Shown here in pieces: positions 30,101-46,540 of a stretch of 64,000 nucleotides of DNA (position 1 is its first letter; each line of letters opens with the position of its first letter). The position numbers and the translations under genes were made by a program. The DNA is from Ptiloglossa arizonensis (taxonomy: Eukaryota; Arthropoda; Insecta; Hymenoptera; Colletidae), in assembly GCF_051014685.1 (NCBI RefSeq), contig NW_027479531.1, forward strand, positions 39,695 to 103,694. Direction: 5' to 3'. The notes beneath the pieces are model-generated. The model was not told the origin of the DNA and did no database searches. It worked only from the letters and a program-made list of their open reading frames with translations.

Positions 30101-33100
30101 TATACCTTATACGTTATACGTTATACGTTATACGTTATACGTTATACGTTATGCGTTATACGTTATGCGTTATCCGTTATACGTTATGCGTTATACGTTA
30201 TACCTTATACGTTATACGTTTTACGTTATACGTTATGCGTTATACGTTATACGTTATACGTAATGCGTTATCCGTTATACGTTATACGTTATCCGTTATA
30301 CGTTATACGTTATACGTTACACGTTATACGTTACACGTTATACGTTACACGTTATACGTTATACGTTATACGTTATACGTTATACGTTATACGTTATACG
30401 TTATACGTTATACGTTATACGTTATACGTTATACGTTATACGTTATACGTTATACGTTATACGTTATACGTTATACGTTATACGTTATACGTTATACGTT
30501 ACACGTAATACGTTACACGTTATACGTTATACGTTATACGCTATACGTTATACGTTATACGTTATACGTTATACGTTATGCGGTATACGTTATACGTTAT
30601 ACGTGTTACGTCATCCGTTATACGTTATACGTTATACGTTATACGTAATGCGTTATCCGTTATACGTTATACGTTATCCGTTATACGTTATACGGTATAC
30701 GTTACACGTTATACGTTATACGTTATACGTTATACGTTATACGTTATACGTTATACGTTATACGTTATACGTTATACGTTATACGTTATACGTTATACGT
30801 TATACGTTATACGTTATACGTTATACGTTATACGTTATACGTTATACGTTATACGTTATACGTTATACGTTATACGTTATACGTTATACGTTATACGTTA
30901 TACGTTATACGTTAAACGTTATACGTTATACGTTATACGTTATACGTTATACGTTATACGTTATACCTTATACGTTATACGTTATACGTTATACGTTATA
31001 CGTTATACGTTATACGTTATACGTTATACGTTATACGTTATGCGTTATACGTTATACGTTATGCGTTATACGCTATACCTTATACGTTATACGTTTTACG
31101 TTATATGTTATGCGTTATACGTTATACGTTATACGTTATACGTTATACGTTATACGTTATACGTTATACGTTAAACGTTATACGTTATACGTTATACGTT
31201 ATACGTTATGCGGTATACGTTATACGTTATACGTGTTACGTCATCCGTTATACGTTATACGTTATACGTTATACGCAATGCGTTATCCGTTATACGTTAT
31301 ACGTTATCCGTTATACGTTATACGTTATACGTTACACGTTATACGTTACACGTTATACGTTATACGTTATACGTTATACGTTATACGTTATACGTTATAC
31401 GTTATACGTTATACGTTATACGTTATACGTTATACGTTATACGTTATTCGTTATACGTTATACGTTGTACGTTATACGTTATACGTTATACGTTATACGT
31501 TATACGTTATACGTTATACGTTATACGTTATACGTTATACGTTATACGTTATACGTTATACGTTATATGTTATACGTAATACGTTAAACGTTATACGTTA
31601 TACGTTATACGTTATACGTTATACGTTATACGTTATGCGGTATACGTTATACGTTATACGTGTTACGTCATCCGTTATACGTTATACGTTATACGTTATA
31701 CGCAATGCGTTATCCGTTATACGTTATACGTTATCCGTTATACGTTATACGTTATACGTTACACGTTATACGTTATACGTTATACGTTATACGTTATACG
31801 TTATACGTTATACTTTATACGTTATACGTTATACGTTATACGTTATACGTTATACGTTATACGTTATACGTTATACGTTATACGTTATACGTTATACGTT
31901 ATACGTTATACGTTATACGTTATACGTTATACGTTATACGTTACACGTTATACGTTACACGTTATACGTTATACGTTATACGCTATACGTTATACGTTAT
32001 ACGTTATACGTTATACGTTATGCGGTATACGTTATACGTTATACGTGTTACGTCATCCGTTATACGTTATACGTTATACGTTATACGTAATGCGTTATCC
32101 GTTATACGTTATACGTTATCCGTTATACGTTATACGTTATACGTTACACGTTATACGTTATACGTTATACGTTATACGTTATACGTTATACGTTATACGT
32201 TATACGTTATACGTTATACGTTATACGTTATACGTTATACGTTATACGTTATACGTTATACGTTATACGTTATACGTTATACGTTATACGTTATACGTTA
32301 TACGTTATACGTTATACGTTATACGTTATACGTTAAACGTTATACGTTATACGTTATACGTTATACGTTATACGTTATACGTTATACCTTATACGTTATA
32401 CGTTATACGTTATACGTTATACGTTATACGTTATACGTTATACGTTATGCGTTATACGTTATACGTTATGCGTTATACGTTATACCTTATACGTTATACG
32501 TTTTACGTTATATGTTATGCGTTATACGTTATACGTTATACGTTATACGTTATACGTTATACGTTATACGTTATACGTTAAACGTTATACGTAATACGTT
32601 ATACGTTATACGTTATGCGGTATACGTTATACGTTATACGTGTTACGTCATCCGTTATACGTTATACGTTATACGTTATACGCAATGCGTTATCCGTTAT
32701 ACGTTATACGTTATCCGTTATACGTTATACGTTATACGTTACACGTTATACCTTACACGTTATACGTTATACGTTATACGTTATACGTTATACGTTATAC
32801 GTTATACGTTATACGTTATACGTTATACGTAATGCGTTATCCGTTATACGTTATACGTTATCCGTTATACGTTATACGGTATACGTTACACGTTATACGT
32901 TATACGTTATACGTTATACGTTATACGTTATACGTTATACGTTATACGTTATACGTTATACGTTATACGTTATTCGTTATACGTTATACGTTATACGTTA
33001 TACGTTATACGTTATACGTTATACGTTATACGTTATACGTTATACGTTATACGTTATACGTTATACGTTATACGTTATACGTTATACGTTAAACGTTATA

Positions 33101-34370
33101 CGTTATACGTTATACGTTATACGTTATACGTTATACGTTATACCTTATACGTTATACGTTATACGTTATACGTTATACGTTATACGTTATACGTTATACG
33201 TTATACGTTATACGTTATGCGTTATACGTTATACGTTATGCGTTATACGTTATACCTTATACGTTATACGTTTTACGTTATATGTTATGCGTTATACGTT
33301 ATACGTTATACGTTATACGTTATACGTTATACGTTATACGTTATACGTTAAACGTTATACGTTATACGTTATACGTTATACGTTATGCGGTATACGTTAT
33401 ACGTTATACGTGTTACGTCATCCGTTATACGTTATACGTTATACGTTATACGCAATGCGTTATCCGTTATACGTTATACGTTATCCGTTATACGTTATAC
33501 GTTATACGTTACACGTTATACGTTACACGTTATACGTTATACGTTATACGTTATACGTTATACGTTATACGTTATACGTTATACGTTATACGTTATACGT
33601 TATACGTTATACGTTATTCGTTATACGTTATACGTTGTACGTTATACGTTATACGTTATACGTTATACGTTATACGTTATACGTTATACGTTATGCGTTA
33701 TACGTTATACGTTATACGTTATACGTTATACGTTATACGTTATATGTTATACGTTATACGTTAAACGTTATACGTTATACGTTATACGTTATACGTTATA
33801 CGTTATACGTTATGCGGTATACGTTATACGTTATACGTGTTACGTCATCCGTTATACGTTATACGTTATACGTTATACGCAATGCGTTATCCGTTATACG
33901 TTATACGTTATCCGTTATACGTTATACGTTATACGTTACACGTTATACGTTATACGTTATACGTTATACGTTATACGTTATACGTTATACGTTATACGTT
34001 ATACGTTATACGTTATACGTTATACGTTATACGTTATACGTTATACGTTATACGTTATACGTTATACGTTATACGTTATACGTTATACGTTATACGTTAT
34101 ACGTTATACGTTATACGTTATACGTTATACGTTACACGTTATACGTTACACGTTATACGTTATACGTTATACGCTATACGTTATACGTTATACGTTATAC
34201 GTTATACGTTATGCGGTATACGTTATACGTTATACGTGTTACGTCATCCGTTATACGTTATACGTTATACGTTATAAGTAATGCGTTATCCGTTATACGT
34301 TATACGTTATCCGTTATACGTTATACGTTATACGTTACACGTTATACGTTACACGTTATACGTTATACGT
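27160..34370 (+). repeat. 12.15-kb HOR duplication, copy 1
   Basis: Cores are at 27187, 27614, 28188, 28622, 29007, 29735, 30603, 31233, 31660, 32045, 32640, 33410, 33837 and 34236. Each pairs with a core 12,145 to 12,180 bp downstream, and every offset is a multiple of 7. Shared rare variants include a TTATACT unit at about 27767 and 31813, TAATACG at 31577 just before TTAAACG, CTATACC at 31073 and a half-cassette at 32830. Half-cassettes also start at 29519 and 30261. Confidence 0.9.
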
Positions 34371-37300
34371 TATACGTTATACGTTATACGTTATACGTTA
34401 TACGTTATACGTTATACGTTATACGTTATACGTTATACGTTAAACGTTATACGTTATACGTTATACGTTATACGTTATACGTTATACGTTATACCTTATA
34501 CGTTATACGTTATACGTTATACGTTATACGTTATACGTTATACGTTATACGTTATACGTTATACGTTATGCGTTATACGTTATACGTTATGCGTTATACG
34601 TTATACCTTATACGTTATACGTTTTACGTTATATGTTATGCGTTATACGTTATACGTTATACGTTATACGTTATACGTTATACGTTATACGTTATACGTT
34701 AAACGTTATACGTTATACGTTATACGTTATACGTTATACGTTATACGTTATGCGGTATACGTTATACGTTATACGTGTTACGTCATCCGTTATACGTTAT
34801 ACGTTATACGCTATACGCAATGCGTTATCCGTTATACGTTATACGTTATCCGTTATACGTTATACGTTATACGTTACACGTTATACGTTACACGTTATAC
34901 GTTATACGTTATACGTTATACGTTATACGTTATACGTTATACGTTATACGTTATACGTTATACGTTATACGTTATACGTTATTCGTTATACGTTATACGT
35001 TGTACGTTATACGTTATACGTTATACGTTATACGTTATACGTTATACGTTATACGTTATACGTTATACGTTATACGTTATACGTTATACGTTATACGTTA
35101 TACGTTATACGTTATATGTTATACGTTATACGTTAAACGTTGTACGTTATACGTTATACGTTATACGTTATACGTTATACGTTATGCGGTATACGTTATA
35201 CGTTATACGTGTTACGTCATCCGTTATACGTTATACGTTATACGTTATACGCAATGCGTTATCCGTTATACGTTATACGTTATCCGTTATACGTTATACG
35301 TTATACGTTACACGTTATACGTTATACGTTATACGTTATACGTTATACGTTATACGTTATACGTTATACGTTATACGTTATACGTTATACGTTATACGTT
35401 ATACGTTATACGTTATACGTTATACGTTATACGTTATACGTTATACGTTATACGTTATACGTTATACGTTATACGTTATACGTTATACGTTACACGTTAT
35501 ACGTTACACGTTATACGTTATACGTTATACGTTATACGCTATACGTTATACGTTATACGTTATACGTTATACGTTATGCGGTATACGTTATACGTTATAC
35601 GTGTTACGTCATCCGTTATACGTTATACGTTATACGTTATACGTTATACGTTATCCGTTATACGTTATACGTTATCCGTTATACGTTATACGTTATACGT
35701 TACACGTTATACGTTATACGTTATACGTTATACGTTATACGTTATACGTTATACGTTATACGTTATACGTTATACGTTATACGTTATACGTTATACGTTA
35801 TACGTTATACGTTATACGTTATACGTTATACGTTATACGTTATACGTTATACGTTATACGTTATACGTTATACGTTATACGTTATACGTTATACGTTATA
35901 CGTTAAACGTTATACGTTATACGTTATACGTTATACGTTATACGTTATACCTTATACGTTATACGTTATACGTTATACGTTATACGTTATACGTTATGCG
36001 TTATACGTTATGCGTTATCCGTTATACGTTATGCGTTATACGTTATACCTTATACGTTATACGTTTTACGTTACACGTTATGCGTTATACGTTATACGTT
36101 ATACGTAATGCGTTATCCGTTATACGTTATACGTTATCCGTTATACGTTATACGTTATACGTTACACGTTATACGTTACACGTTATACGTTACACGTTAC
36201 ACGTTATACGTTATACGTTATACGTTATACGTTATACGTTATACGTTATACGTTATACGTTATACGTTATACGTTATACGTTATACGTTATACGTTATAC
36301 GTTATACGTTATACGTTATACGTTATACGTTATACGTTATACGTTATACGTTATACGTTACACGTAATACGTTACACGTTATACGTTATACGTTATACGC
36401 TATACGTTATACGTTATACGTTATACGTTATACGTTATGCGGTATACGTTATACGTTATACGTGTTACGTCATCCGTTATACGTTATACGTTATACGTTA
36501 TACGTAATGCGTTATCCGTTATACGTTATACGTTATCCGTTATACGTTATACGGTATACGTTACACGTTATACGTTATACGTTATACGTTATACGTTATA
36601 CGTTATACGTTATACGTTATACGTTATACGTTATACGTTATACGTTATACGTTATACGTTATACGTTATACGTTATACGTTATACGTTATACGTTATACG
36701 TTATACGTTATACGTTATACGTTATACGTTATACGTTATACGTTATACGTTATACGTTATACGTTATACGTTATACGTTATACGTTATACGTTATACGTT
36801 AAACGTTATACGTTATACGTTATACGTTATACGTTATACGTTATACGTTATACCTTATACGTTATACGTTATACGTTATACGTTATACGTTATACGTTAT
36901 ACGTTATACGTTATACGTTATACGTTATACGTTATGCGTTATACGTTATACGTTATGCGTTATACGCTATACCTTATACGTTATACGTTTTACGTTATAT
37001 GTTATGCGTTATACGTTATACGTTATACGTTATACGTTATACGTTATACGTTATACGTTATACGTTAAACGTTATACGTTATACGTTATACGTTATACGT
37101 TATGCGGTATACGTTATACGTTATACGTGTTACGTCATCCGTTATACGTTATACGTTATACGTTATACGCAATGCGTTATCCGTTATACGTTATACGTTA
37201 TCCGTTATACGTTATACGTTATACGTTACACGTTATACGTTACACGTTATACGTTATACGTTATACGTTATACGTTATACGTTATACGTTATACGTTATA

Positions 37301-39304
37301 CGTTATACGTTATACGTTATACGTTATACGTTATACGTTATTCGTTATACGTTATACGTTGTACGTTATACGTTATACGTTATACGTTATACGTTATACG
37401 TTATACGTTATACGTTATACGTTATACGTTATACGTTATACGTTATACGTTATACGTTATATGTTATACGTTATACGTTAAACGTTATACGTTATACGTT
37501 ATACGTTATACGTTATACGTTATACGTTATGCGGTATACGTTATACGTTATACGTGTTACGTCATCCGTTATACGTTATACGTTATACGTTATACGCAAT
37601 GCGTTATCCGTTATACGTTATACGTTATCCGTTATACGTTATACGTTATACGTTACACGTTATACGTTATACGTTATACGTTATACGTTATACGTTATAC
37701 GTTATACGTTACACGTTATACGTTACACGTTATACGTTATACGTTATACGTTATACGCTATACGTTATACGTTATACGTTATACGTTATACGTTATGCGG
37801 TATACGTTATACGTTATACGTGTTACGTCATCCGTTATACGTTATACGTTATACGTTATACGTAATGCGTTATCCGTTATACGTTATACGTTATCCGTTA
37901 TACGTTATACGTTATACGTTACACGTTATACGTTATACGTTATACGTTATACGTTATACGTTATACGTTATACGTTATACGTTATACGTTATACGTTATA
38001 CGTTATACGTTATACGTTATACGTTATACGTTATACGTTATACGTTATACGTTATACGTTATACGTTATACGTTATACGATATACGTTATACGTTATACG
38101 TTATACGTTATACGTTATACGTTAAACGTTATACGTTATACGTTATACGTTATACGTTATACGTTATACCTTATACGTTATACGTTATACGTTATACGTT
38201 ATACGTTATACGTTATGCGTTATACGTTATGCGTTATCCGTTATACGTTATGCGTTATACGTTATACCTTATACGTTATACGTTTTACGTTATACGTTAT
38301 GCGTTATACGTTATACGTTATACGTAATGCGTTATCCGTTATACGTTATACGTTATCCGTTATACGTTATACGTTATACGTTACACGTTATACGTTACAC
38401 GTTATACGTTACACGTTACACGTTATACGTTATACGTTATACGTTATACGTTATACGTTATACGTTATACGTTATACGTTATACGTTATACGTTATACGT
38501 TATACGTTATACGTTATACGTTATACGTTATACGTTATACGTTATACGTTATACGTTATACGTTATACGTTATACGTTACACGTAATACGTTACACGTTA
38601 TACGTTATACGTTATACGCTATACGTTATACGTTATACGTTATACGTTATACGTTATGCGGTATACGTTATACGTTATACGTGTTACGTCATCCGTTATA
38701 CGTTATACGTTATACGTTATACGTAATGCGTTATCCGTTATACGTTATACGTTATCCGTTATACGTTATACGGTATACGTTACACGTTATACGTTATACG
38801 TTATACGTTATACGTTATACGTTATACGTTATACGTTATACGTTATACGTTATACGTTATACGTTATACGTTATACGTTATACGTTATACGTTATACGTT
38901 ATACGTTATACGTTATACGTTATACGTTATACGTTATACGTTATACGTTATACGTTATACGTTATACGTTATACGTTATACGTTATACGTTATACGTTAT
39001 ACGTTAAACGTTATACGTTATACGTTATACGTTATACGTTATACGTTATACGTTATACCTTATACGTTATACGTTATACGTTATACGTTATACGTTATAC
39101 GTTATACGTTATACGTTATACGTTATACGTTATACGTTATGCGTTATACGTTATACGTTATGCGTTATACGCTATACCTTATACGTTATACGTTTTACGT
39201 TATATGTTATGCGTTATACGTTATACGTTATACGTTATACGTTATACGTTATACGTTATACGTTATACGTTAAACGTTATACGTTATACGTTATACGTTA
39301 TACG
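34371..39304 (+). repeat. HOR block between the 12.15-kb copies
   Basis: Cores are at 34775 (A), 35209 (B), 35601 (C with heptamer 11 reverted to consensus), 36462 (C'), 37127 (A), 37554 (B), 37820 (C) and 38681 (C'). Half-cassettes start at 36106 and 38325. The first four cores mirror 25073-26767 at a 9.7-kb offset. Cores 37820 and 38681 match 25906 and 26767 at 11,914 bp. The segment is therefore itself a mosaic of copies of the 25-27 kb block. Confidence 0.83.
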
Positions 39305-42300
39305 TTATGCGGTATACGTTATACGTTATACGTGTTACGTCATCCGTTATACGTTATACGTTATACGTTATACGCAATGCGTTATCCGTTATACGTTATA
39401 CGTTATCCGTTATACGTTATACGTTATACGTTACACGTTATACGTTACACGTTATACGTTATACGTTATACGTTATACGTTATACGTTATACGTTATACG
39501 TTATACGTTATACGTTATACGTTATACGTTATACGTTATACGTTATTCGTTATACGTTATACGTTGTACGTTATACGTTATACGTTATACGTTATACGTT
39601 ATACGTTATACGTTATACGTTATACGTTATACGTTATACGTTATACGTTATACGTTATACGTTATATGTTATACGTTATACGTTAAACGTTATACGTTAT
39701 ACGTTATACGTTATACGTTATACGTTATACGTTATGCGGTATACGTTATACGTTATACGTGTTACGTCATCCGTTATACGTTATACGTTATACGTTATAC
39801 GCAATGCGTTATCCGTTATACGTTATACGTTATCCGTTATACGTTATACGTTATACGTTACACGTTATACGTTATACGTTATACGTTATACGTTATACGT
39901 TATACGTTATACTTTATACGTTATACGTTATACGTTATACGTTATACGTTATACGTTATACGTTATACGTTATACGTTATACGTTATACGTTATACGTTA
40001 TACGTTATACGTTAAACGTTATACGTTATACGTTATACGTTATACGTTATACGTTATACGTTATACCTTATACGTTATACGTTATACGTTATACGTTATA
40101 CGTTATACGTTATACGTTATACGTTATACGTTATACGTTATACGTTATGCGTTATACGTTATACGTTATGCGTTATACGTTATACCTTATACGTTATACG
40201 TTTTACGTTATATGTTATGCGTTATACGTTATACGTTATACGTTATACGTTATACGTTATACGTTATACGTTATACGTTAAACGTTATACGTTATACGTT
40301 ATACGTTATACGTTATGCGGTATACGTTATACGTTATACGTGTTACGTCATCCGTTATACGTTATACGTTATACGTTATACGCAATGCGTTATCCGTTAT
40401 ACGTTATACGTTATCCGTTATACGTTATACGTTATACGTTACACGTTATACGTTACACGTTATACGTTATACGTTATACGTTATACGTTATACGTTATAC
40501 GTTATACGTTATACGTTATACGTTATACGTTATACGTTATACGTTATTCGTTATACGTTATACGTTGTACGTTATACGTTATACGTTATACGTTATACGT
40601 TATACGTTATACGTTATACGTTATACGTTATACGTTATACGTTATACGTTATACGTTATACGTTATACGTTATACGTTATATGTTATACGTTATACGTTA
40701 AACGTTGTACGTTATACGTTATACGTTATACGTTATACGTTATACGTTATGCGGTATACGTTATACGTTATACGTGTTACGTCATCCGTTATACGTTATA
40801 CGATATACGTTATACGCAATGCGTTATCCGTTATACGTTATACGTTATCCGTTATACGTTATACGTTATACGTTACACGTTATACGTTATACGTTATACG
40901 TTATACGTTATACGTTATACGTTATACGTTATACGTTATACGTTATACGTTATACGTTATACGTTATACGTTATACGTTATACGTTATACGTTATACGTT
41001 ATACGTTATACGTTATACGTTATACGTTATACGTTATACGTTATACGTTATACGTTACACGTTATACGTTACACGTTATACGTTATACGTTATACGCTAT
41101 ACGTTATACGTTATACGTTATACGTTATACGTTATGCGGTATACGTTATACGTTATACGTGTTACGTCATCCGTTATACGTTATACGTTATACGTTATAC
41201 GTAATGCGTTATCCGTTATACGTTATACGTTATCCGTTATACGTTATACGTTATACGTTACACGTTATACGTTATACGTTATACGTTATACGTTATACGT
41301 TATACGTTATACGTTATACGTTATACGTTATACGTTATACGTTATACGTTATACGTTATACGTTATACGTTATACGTTATACGTTATACGTTATACGTTA
41401 TACGTTATACGTTATACGTTATACGTTATACGTTATACGTTATACGTTATACGTTATACGTTATACGTTATACGTTAAACGTTATACGTTATACGTTATA
41501 CGTTATACGTTATACGTTATACCTTATACGTTATACGTTATACGTTATACGTTATACGTTATACGTTATGCGTCATACGTTATGCGTTATCCGTTATACG
41601 TTATGCGTTATACGTTATACCTTATACGTTATACGTTTTACGTTATACGTTATGCGTTATACGTTATACGTTATACGTAATGCGTTATCCGTTATACGTT
41701 ATACGTTATCCGTTATACGTTATACGTTATACGTTATACGTTATACGTTATACGTTATACGTTATACGTTATACGTTATACGTTATACGTTACACGTTAT
41801 ACGTTACACGTTATACGTTATACGTTATACGCTATACGTTATACGTTATACGTTATACGTTATACGTTATGCGGTATACGTTATACGTTATACGTGTTAC
41901 GTCATCCGTTATACGTTATACGTTATACGTTATACGTAATGCGTTATCCGTTATACGTTATACGTTATCCGTTATACGTTATACGTTATACGTTACACGT
42001 TATACGTTATACGTTATACGTTATACGTTATACGTTATACGTTATACGTTATACGTTATACGTTATACGTTATACGTTATACGTTATACGTTATACGTTA
42101 TACGTTATACGTTATACGTTATACGTTATACGTTATACGTTATACGTTATACGTTATACGTTATACGTTATACGTTATACGTTATACGTTATACGTTAAA
42201 CGTTATACGTTATACGTTATACGTTATACGTTATACGTTATACCTTATACGTTATACGTTATACGTTATACGTTATACGTTATACGTTATGCGTTATACG

Positions 42301-45300
42301 TTATGCGTTATCCGTTATACGTTATGCGTTATACGTTATACCTTATACGTTATACGTTTTACGTTATTCGTTATGCGTTATACGTTATACGTTATACGTA
42401 ATGCGTTATCCGTTATACGTTATACGTTATCCGTTATACGTTATACGTTATACGTTACACGTTATACGTTACACGTTATACGTTACACGTTATACGTTAC
42501 ACGTTATACGTTATACGTTATACGTTATACGTTATACGTTATACGTTATACGTTATACGTTATACGTTATACGTTATACGTTATACGTTATACGTTATAC
42601 GTTATACGTTATACGTTATACGTTATACGTTATACGTTATACGTTATACGTTATACGTTACACGTAATACGTTACACGTTATACATTATACGTTATACGC
42701 TATACGTTATACGTTATACGTAATACGTTATACGTTATGCGGTATACGTTATACGTTATACGTGTTACGTCATCCGTTATACGTTATACGTTATACGTTA
42801 TACGTAATGCGTTATCCGTTATACGTTATACGTTATCCGTTATACGTTATACGGTATACGTTACACGTTATACGTTATACGTTATACGTTATACGTTATA
42901 CGTTATACGTTATACGTTATACGTTATACGTTATACGTTATACGTTATACGTTATACGTTATACGTTATACGTTATACGTTATACGTTATACGTTATACG
43001 TTATACGTTATACGTTATACGTTATACGTTATACGTTATACGTTATACGTTATACGTTATACGTTATACGTTAAACGTTATACGTTATACGTTATACGTT
43101 ATACGTTATACGTTATACGTTATACCTTATACGTTATACGTTATACGTTATACGTTATACGTTATACGTTATACGTTATACGTTATACGTTATACGTTAT
43201 GCGTTATACGTTATACGTTATGCGTTATACGCTATACCTTATACGTTATACGTTTTACGTTATATGTTATGCGTTATACGTTATACGTTATACGTTATAC
43301 GTTATACGTTATACGTTATACGTTATACGTTAAACGTTATACGTTATACGTTATACGTTATACGTTATGCGGTATACGTTATACGTTATACGTGTTACGT
43401 CATCCGTTATACGTTATACGTTATACGTTATACGCAATGCGTTATCCGTTATACGTTATACGTTATCCGTTATACGTTATACGTTATACGTTACACGTTA
43501 TACGTTACACGTTATACGTTATACGTTATACGTTATACGTTATACGTTATACGTTATACGTTATACGTTATACGTTATACGTTATACGTTATACGTTATA
43601 CGTTATTCGTTATACGTTATACGTTGTACGTTATACGTTATACGTTATACGTTATACGTTATACGTTATACGTTATACGTTATACGTTATACGTTATACG
43701 TTATACGTTATACGTTATACGTTATATGTTATACGTAATACGTTAAACGTTATACGTTATACGTTATACGTTATACGTTATACGTTATACGTTATGCGGT
43801 ATACGTTATACGTTATACGTGTTACGTCATCCGTTATACGTTATACGTTATACGTTATACGCAATGCGTTATCCGTTATACGTTATACGTTATCCGTTAT
43901 ACGTTATACGTTATACGTTACACGTTATACGTTATACGTTATACGTTATACGTTATACGTTATACGTTATACTTTATACGTTATACGTTATACGTTATAC
44001 GTTATACGTTATACGTTATACGTTATACGTTATACGTTATACGTTATACGTTATACGTTATACGTTATACGTTATACGTTATACGTTATACGTTATACGT
44101 TATACGTTATACGTTACACGTTATACGTTACACGTTATACGTTATACGTTATACGCTATACGTTATACGTTATACGTTATACGTTATACGTTATGCGGTA
44201 TACGTTATACGTTATACGTGTTACGTCATCCGTTATACGTTATACGTTATACGTTATACGTAATGCGTTATCCGTTATACGTTATACGTTATCCGTTATA
44301 CGTTATACGTTATACGTTACACGTTATACGTTATACGTTATACGTTATACGTTATACGTTATACGTTATACGTTATACGTTATACGTTATACGTTATACG
44401 TTATACGTTATACGTTATACGTTATACGTTATACGTTATACGTTATACGTTATACGTTATACGTTATACGTTATACGTTATACGTTATACGTTATACGTT
44501 ATACGTTATACGTTAAACGTTATACGTTATACGTTATACGTTATACGTTATACGTTATACGTTATACCTTATACGTTATACGTTATACGTTATACGTTAT
44601 ACGTTATACGTTATACGTTATGCGTTATACGTTATACGTTATGCGTTATACGTTATACCTTATACGTTATACGTTTTACGTTATATGTTATGCGTTATAC
44701 GTTATACGTTATACGTTATACGTTATACGTTATACGTTATACGTTATACGTTAAACGTTATACGTTATACGTTATACGTTATACGTTATGCGGTATACGT
44801 TATACGTTATACGTGTTACGTCATCCGTTATACGTTATACGTTATACGTTATACGCAATGCGTTATCCGTTATACGTTATACGTTATCCGTTATACGTTA
44901 TACGTTATACGTTACACGTTATACCTTACACGTTATACGTTATACGTTATACGTTATACGTTATACGTTATACGTTATACGTTATACGTTATGCGTTATA
45001 CGTAATGCGTTATCCGTTATACGTTATACGTTATCCGTTATACGTTATACGGTATACGTTACACGTTATACGTTATACGTTATACGTTATACGTTATACG
45101 TTATACGTTATACGTTATACGTTATACGTTATACGTTATACGTTATTCGTTATACGTTATACGTTATACGTTATACGTTATACGTTATACGTTATACGTT
45201 ATACGTTATACGTTATACGTTATACGTTATACGTTATACGTTATACGTTATACGTTATACGTTAAACGTTATACGTTATACGTTATACGTTATACGTTAT

Positions 45301-46540
45301 ACGTTATACGTTATACCTTATACGTTATACGTTATACGTTATACGTTATACGTTATACGTTATACGTTATACGTTATACGTTATACGTTATGCGTTATAC
45401 GTTATACGTTATGCGTTATACGTTATACCTTATACGTTATACGTTTTACGTTATATGTTATGCGTTATACGTTATACGTTATACGTTATACGTTATACGT
45501 TATACGTTATACGTTATACGTTATACGTTAAACTTTATACGTTATACGTTATACGTTATACGTTATGCGGTATACGTTATACGTTATACGTGTTACGTCA
45601 TCCGTTATACGTTATACGTTATACGTTATACGCAATGCGTTATCCGTTATACGTTATACGTTATCCGTTATACGTTATACGTTATACGTTACACGTTATA
45701 CGTTACACGTTATACGTTATACGTTATACGTTATACGTTATACGTTATACGTTATACGTTATACGTTATACGTTATACGTTATACGTTATACGTTATTCG
45801 TTATACGTTATACGTTGTACGTTATACGTTATACGTTATACGTTATACGTTATACGTTATACGTTATACGTTATACGTTATACGTTATACGTTATACGTT
45901 ATACGTTATACGTTATACGTTATATGTTATACGTTATACGTTAAACGTTATACGTTATACGTTATACGTTATACGTTATACGTTATACGTTATGCGGTAT
46001 ACGTTATACGTTATACGTGTTACGTCATCCGTTATACGTTATACGTTATACGTTATACGCAATGCGTTATCCGTTATACGTTATACGTTATCCGTTATAC
46101 GTTATACGTTATACGTTACACGTTATACGTTATACGTTATACGTTATACGTTATACGTTATACGTTATACGTTATACGTTATACGTTATACGTTATACGT
46201 TATACGTTATACGTTATACGTTATACGTTATACGTTATACGTTATACGTTATACGTTATACGTTATACGTTATACGTTATACGTTATACGTTATACGTTA
46301 CACGTTATACGTTACACGTTATACGTTATACGTTATACGCTATACGTTATACGTTATACGTTATACGTTATACGTTATGCGGTATACGTTATACGTTATA
46401 CGTGTTACGTCATCCGTTATACGTTATACGTTATACGTTATACGTAATGCGTTATCCGTTATACGTTATACGTTATCCGTTATACGTTATACGTTATACG
46501 TTACACGTTATACGTTACACGTTATACGTTATACGTTATA
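39305..46540 (+). repeat. 12.15-kb HOR duplication, copy 2
   Basis: Cores are at 39332, 39759, 40340, 40774, 41159, 41894, 42762, 43392, 43819, 44218, 44813, 45590, 46017 and 46402, in the same class order as copy 1. The TTATACT units recur at about 39912 and 43972, TAATACG at 43736, CTATACC at 43232 and a half-cassette at 45003. Half-cassettes also start at 41678 and 42399. Offset steps of 7, 14 and 7 bp along the block show gain or loss of single units since duplication. Confidence 0.9.
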
